The translations under genes and the position numbers were made by a program. A stretch of 64,000 bases of DNA, from contig NZ_KZ454937.1 in the NCBI RefSeq assembly GCF_002797315.1, positions 89,439 to 153,438 on the forward strand. The letters are read 5' to 3'. Below the pieces are notes generated by a model. The model was not told the origin of the DNA and ran no database searches. It was given only the letters and a program-made list of their open reading frames with translations. The DNA is from Bacillus sp. FJAT-44742. Its GTDB lineage: Bacteria; Bacillota; Bacilli; Bacillales; Marinococcaceae. Positions 61,844-64,000 of the stretch are shown one piece after another (position 1 is the first letter of the stretch; every line of letters begins with the position of its first letter).

Positions 61844-62470
61844 TTAAAGAGGAGCATTCGTTTTAATCACTTTTGCTGGGATCCCCACGGCCACACTATT
61901 ATCTGGAATATCGGAAATAACAACGGCTCCTGCACCAATTTTGCAGTTTTTCCCGATTTTCACATTGGGAATAACGGTCACCCCGGCACCAATGTCTGTT
62001 AACGTTCCAATAAGGACATTCCCGGTTAAGCGGCTCCCAGGTCCTATGTTTACATAATCTTCAATTTTACAATCATGATCTACACTAGCTGATGTATTTA
62101 TAATGCAACTTTCGCCAATAGTCGTTTGAGGGTTTACAACAGCCCCCGCCATGATGGAAGTTCCTTTTCCTATCTTTGCACACTTAGAAATTATACTCTG
62201 ACGATGAATAGCTGAGATTAAAGGGAAGTTGTAGTTTAGCAGGAAGATGATTTTTTCTTTACGAATGGTTGTGTCCCCAATAGCCACGTGCCATCCTTCT
62301 ACTTCTGATTTCCAAAGTAATAAATTGTCCACTGAGTCTTTATTCACACTATACTTCCCTAAAAAAGGTGCGTTGGAGGCAGAAAAAAAGAGTAGGGAAG
62401 AGTTTTTTTCTAATATATTTGTAATGACCTTCGCATGGCCTCCCGTCCCAATGATCCCAATCGTTCCCAT
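61844..62470 (-). CDS. Sugar O-acyltransferase, NeuD/PglD family
   Basis: A 208-residue protein with ATG at 62470 after GGAGGGG. The N terminus is a Rossmann-like PglD_N domain (IGIIGTGGHAKVITNIL). The C-terminal half is a left-handed beta helix of hexapeptide repeats (IGKGTSIMAGAVVNPQTTIG, VIPNVKIGKNCKIGAGAVV). It acetylates a nucleotide-activated sugar or its precursor. It precedes a CMP-sugar synthetase-like gene in the transcript, so nonulosonic acid modification is likely. Confidence 0.85.
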   Translation of the reverse strand: MGTIGIIGTGGHAKVITNILEKNSSLLFFSASNAPFLGKYSVNKDSVDNLLLWKSEVEGWHVAIGDTTIRKEKIIFLLNYNFPLISAIHRQSIISKCAKIGKGTSIMAGAVVNPQTTIGESCIINTSASVDHDCKIEDYVNIGPGSRLTGNVLIGTLTDIGAGVTVIPNVKIGKNCKIGAGAVVISDIPDNSVAVGIPAKVIKTNAPL

Positions 62471-62502
62471 GACAGTCCCCTCCTAATTCTCTGTATCCTT
62501 CC

Positions 62503-63186
62503 TTAGTTGAGTAGGAAGGAGGCAAACTGGAAGTCCAGGCTCGTGTCAATGTCTATTGAACTCTTATCTGACATGACATAAGGGTATGACCTCTCACCCA
62601 AAAAAGATTTTCTTTCTTTTAAAAATGCTGTTTTAGATGCATAGATCGCTCCGTTGAGACAATAAACATTTTTGTCTGTAGAAGAACGCTGCATTCTCCT
62701 TTCAGGAAAAATGGGGGAGAGGGTGCCATTTGAATTAAGTTTATAAAAAGGATTAATGGAAGAGTTGAGTTTATAAACACTAACGATGGAATCTGCATTT
62801 TGCTTATGGAGCAAGTCAATGGCCTCATCAATATGTTTTTCGTTACGTAGGGGGGAAGTGGGTTGTAATAATAGAAAAACATCAGGTTCATATTTCTCTG
62901 TTTGTTGTAGATAACGTAAAGCATGTAAACAAGTATCCATAACCGGGGAATGGTCCATGGCAAGCTTAGCTGGTCGTAAAAAAGGAACTTCGGCTCCTGC
63001 TTTTTTGGAAATAGTTGCTATGTTTTGATCATCGGTAGAGACAATACATCGATCAACATAAGAAGAACGGTTTGCCGCTTTTATTGTATATTCTATAAGG
63101 GGAACCCCATGTAAAAGTTTGATGTTTTTCCCTGGCAGTCTTTTGGACCCTCCCCTTGCTGGAATCACCGCTAGTACTTCACTCAC
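62503..63186 (-). CDS. CMP-nonulosonate (NeuA-type) cytidylyltransferase
   Basis: About 227 residues from GTG at 63186 after AAGGTGATT. The N-terminal motif LAVIPARGGSKRLPGKN is the signature of CMP-sialate/legionaminate/pseudaminate synthetases. Other conserved parts are IVSTDDQNIA, LLQPTSPLRNEKHI and NGAIYASK. It activates a nine-carbon acidic sugar with CTP. The exact sugar cannot be told; NeuB is not in the window. The gene starts 5 bp after the preceding glycosyltransferase-like gene ends. Confidence 0.88.
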   Translation of the reverse strand: MSEVLAVIPARGGSKRLPGKNIKLLHGVPLIEYTIKAANRSSYVDRCIVSTDDQNIATISKKAGAEVPFLRPAKLAMDHSPVMDTCLHALRYLQQTEKYEPDVFLLLQPTSPLRNEKHIDEAIDLLHKQNADSIVSVYKLNSSINPFYKLNSNGTLSPIFPERRMQRSSTDKNVYCLNGAIYASKTAFLKERKSFLGERSYPYVMSDKSSIDIDTSLDFQFASFLLN

Positions 63187-63191
63187 AACAA

Positions 63192-64000
63192 TCACCTTTT
63201 CCTTACTAATATGGTCATTAACTGTCGGATGTGAACAGACGGAGTACTGGTTGGGTTTAACGTTTGTGTTATAAACCGTTGACTTTGTCTTCTGAGTACA
63301 TCTCTATAAGTAGGAGAGGCTATGACCTTTGACAAATAGGATGCTAACTGTCTTTGGTTATATATGGCTGGCCCAGCCTTTGCGTTTGCAAGGTGCGCAT
63401 TAAAATTATTATTATGATGTTCATAATGATAAGGAATCTTTGGTTGTAAAATAAAAAGTGCTTTGCCTAACAGTGCTCCTTCTACGCCCGTATTTGAAGA
63501 AATGGTCGCTACTATATCTGAGTTATACAGTAGATCATAAAGCTTCAATGTTTTTGGAGCTACCACGATATTGGGTTTCCCTTGAAATAGTCGAGAATAA
63601 TCTAACTTATCATAGGGATGAGGACGAATAACAATAGTCAAAGGTAGGGAGGAATGTACGGCTCTTGTGAACCAATTCGTAATTTGTTGATTAACACTTT
63701 TGCTAAATGGCTGTGTAGTGTAGGTGATAATTAGATGGTTTGATGGAATTCGCATCAACTGACACACTCTTTGCTTTGCCATAGTTTGATTATTCTTTTG
63801 ATATTCAAAATTTATATTTCCTGTTTCCTTGATCCTGGAGGGATGGATCCCCCTTTTGATTAACCACTCTTTATATAATTTTCCCCAAACAAAATAATAA
63901 GTTGCTCTGGTAGGAATGAGGGACCGGTCTCCAATCAATACTTGGGGCATATTTACAAAAGGTAAATTAAACCTACGAGCAAGTAAGGAAAGAGTGGTCC
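63192..64000 (-). CDS. Glycosyltransferase-like protein, cut by window edge
   Basis: The frame is open to the last base, so the N terminus is missing. The visible 269 residues include YFVWGKLYKEWLIKRGIHP, LPLTIVIRPHPYDKLDY and LYDLLYNSDIVATISSNTGVEGALLGKA. This pattern fits a GT-B-type transferase or CDP-glycerol glycerophosphotransferase-like capsule enzyme. With the NeuA- and NeuD-like genes it probably builds a surface glycan, perhaps on the spore or flagella. Confidence 0.7.
   Translation of the reverse strand, partial: TTLSLLARRFNLPFVNMPQVLIGDRSLIPTRATYYFVWGKLYKEWLIKRGIHPSRIKETGNINFEYQKNNQTMAKQRVCQLMRIPSNHLIITYTTQPFSKSVNQQITNWFTRAVHSSLPLTIVIRPHPYDKLDYSRLFQGKPNIVVAPKTLKLYDLLYNSDIVATISSNTGVEGALLGKALFILQPKIPYHYEHHNNNFNAHLANAKAGPAIYNQRQLASYLSKVIASPTYRDVLRRQSQRFITQTLNPTSTPSVHIRQLMTILVRKR

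Noticed and set aside
1-64000. tRNA or rRNA genes
   Set aside because: No cloverleaf or rRNA-like segments were recognised on either strand.

Overview
The window is AT-rich DNA from an endospore-forming member of the Bacillaceae, most likely a salt-tolerant genus. The evidence is spore genes (AprX-type protease, two YheC/YheD ATP-grasp coat proteins, a gamma-type SASP, Sda- and Spo0E-like regulators), an ectoine synthase, Bacillus-style ribosome binding sites with frequent TTG/GTG starts, and a Zur-type operator. The species is not determined. The mixture of plasmid-type genes, two site-specific recombinases, a group II intron, antiviral-type genes and many decayed fragments suggests a large plasmid or a plasmid-like accessory region.

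Layout. 0-2.6 kb: end of an acyl-CoA ligase, FabH and two unknown genes. 2.6-4.9 kb: tiny genes and recurring TATAGTGT motifs, including a plasmid-type Sda. 4.9-8.4 kb: a Zur-box-controlled nikABC-like metal importer lacking ATPase genes. 8.5-19.9 kb: a plasmid-like segment with a large nested inverted repeat, an ArdC-like gene, zinc-ribbon and RHH proteins, repeated leader elements, two Spo0E-like genes, a SASP, two YsnF-type stress proteins and a repeat-rich membrane protein. 19.7-23.0 kb: a large helicase-nuclease. 23.2-25.9 kb: a serine resolvase and a broken cardiolipin synthase. 26.1-31.7 kb: a complete sigma-54-dependent amidase system. 31.7-33 kb: a membrane-tailed Sda-like protein and decayed restriction fragments. 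33.3-37.5 kb: a reverse transcriptase-nitrilase operon of the defence (DRT) kind. 37.8-40.8 kb: a tyrosine recombinase and a double-HTH protein next to very AT-rich DNA. 40.9-47.1 kb: a phosphonate-type ABC importer with a HAD hydrolase, divergent from cobT, which has a cobalamin riboswitch. 47.1-52 kb: decayed DNA, a cold-shock gene and a group II intron. 52.2-57 kb: HPP membrane protein, large-subunit catalase, lone EctC and a broken TIGR03943-family gene. 57.2-64 kb: a spore-surface group (two YheC/D proteins around AprX) followed by nonulosonic-acid (NeuD/NeuA-like) and glycosyltransferase genes.

How the genes fit together. The amidase module is self-contained: an amide-sensing bEBP, its palindromic upstream site, a -24/-12 promoter, amiE, a ClpX/ClpB-type chaperone and an amide channel. 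Metal supply is suggested by the Zur-controlled importer, and phosphonate and cobamide salvage by phnDCEE and cobT. HPP, catalase and ectoine synthase fit osmotic and oxidative stress. The element carries at least four small proteins that resemble inhibitors of the sporulation phosphorelay (two Sda-like, two Spo0E-like), which suggests it can influence host sporulation.

Best candidates for something new: the split RT/nitrilase operon with three 11-bp tandem repeats at its promoter (33280-37490), the nested inverted-repeat element at 8970-9238, the Sda-like protein with a C-terminal membrane tail (31759-32010), and the helicase-nuclease with a one-TM partner (19712-22973). All functions are inferred by reading the sequence; no database search was run.
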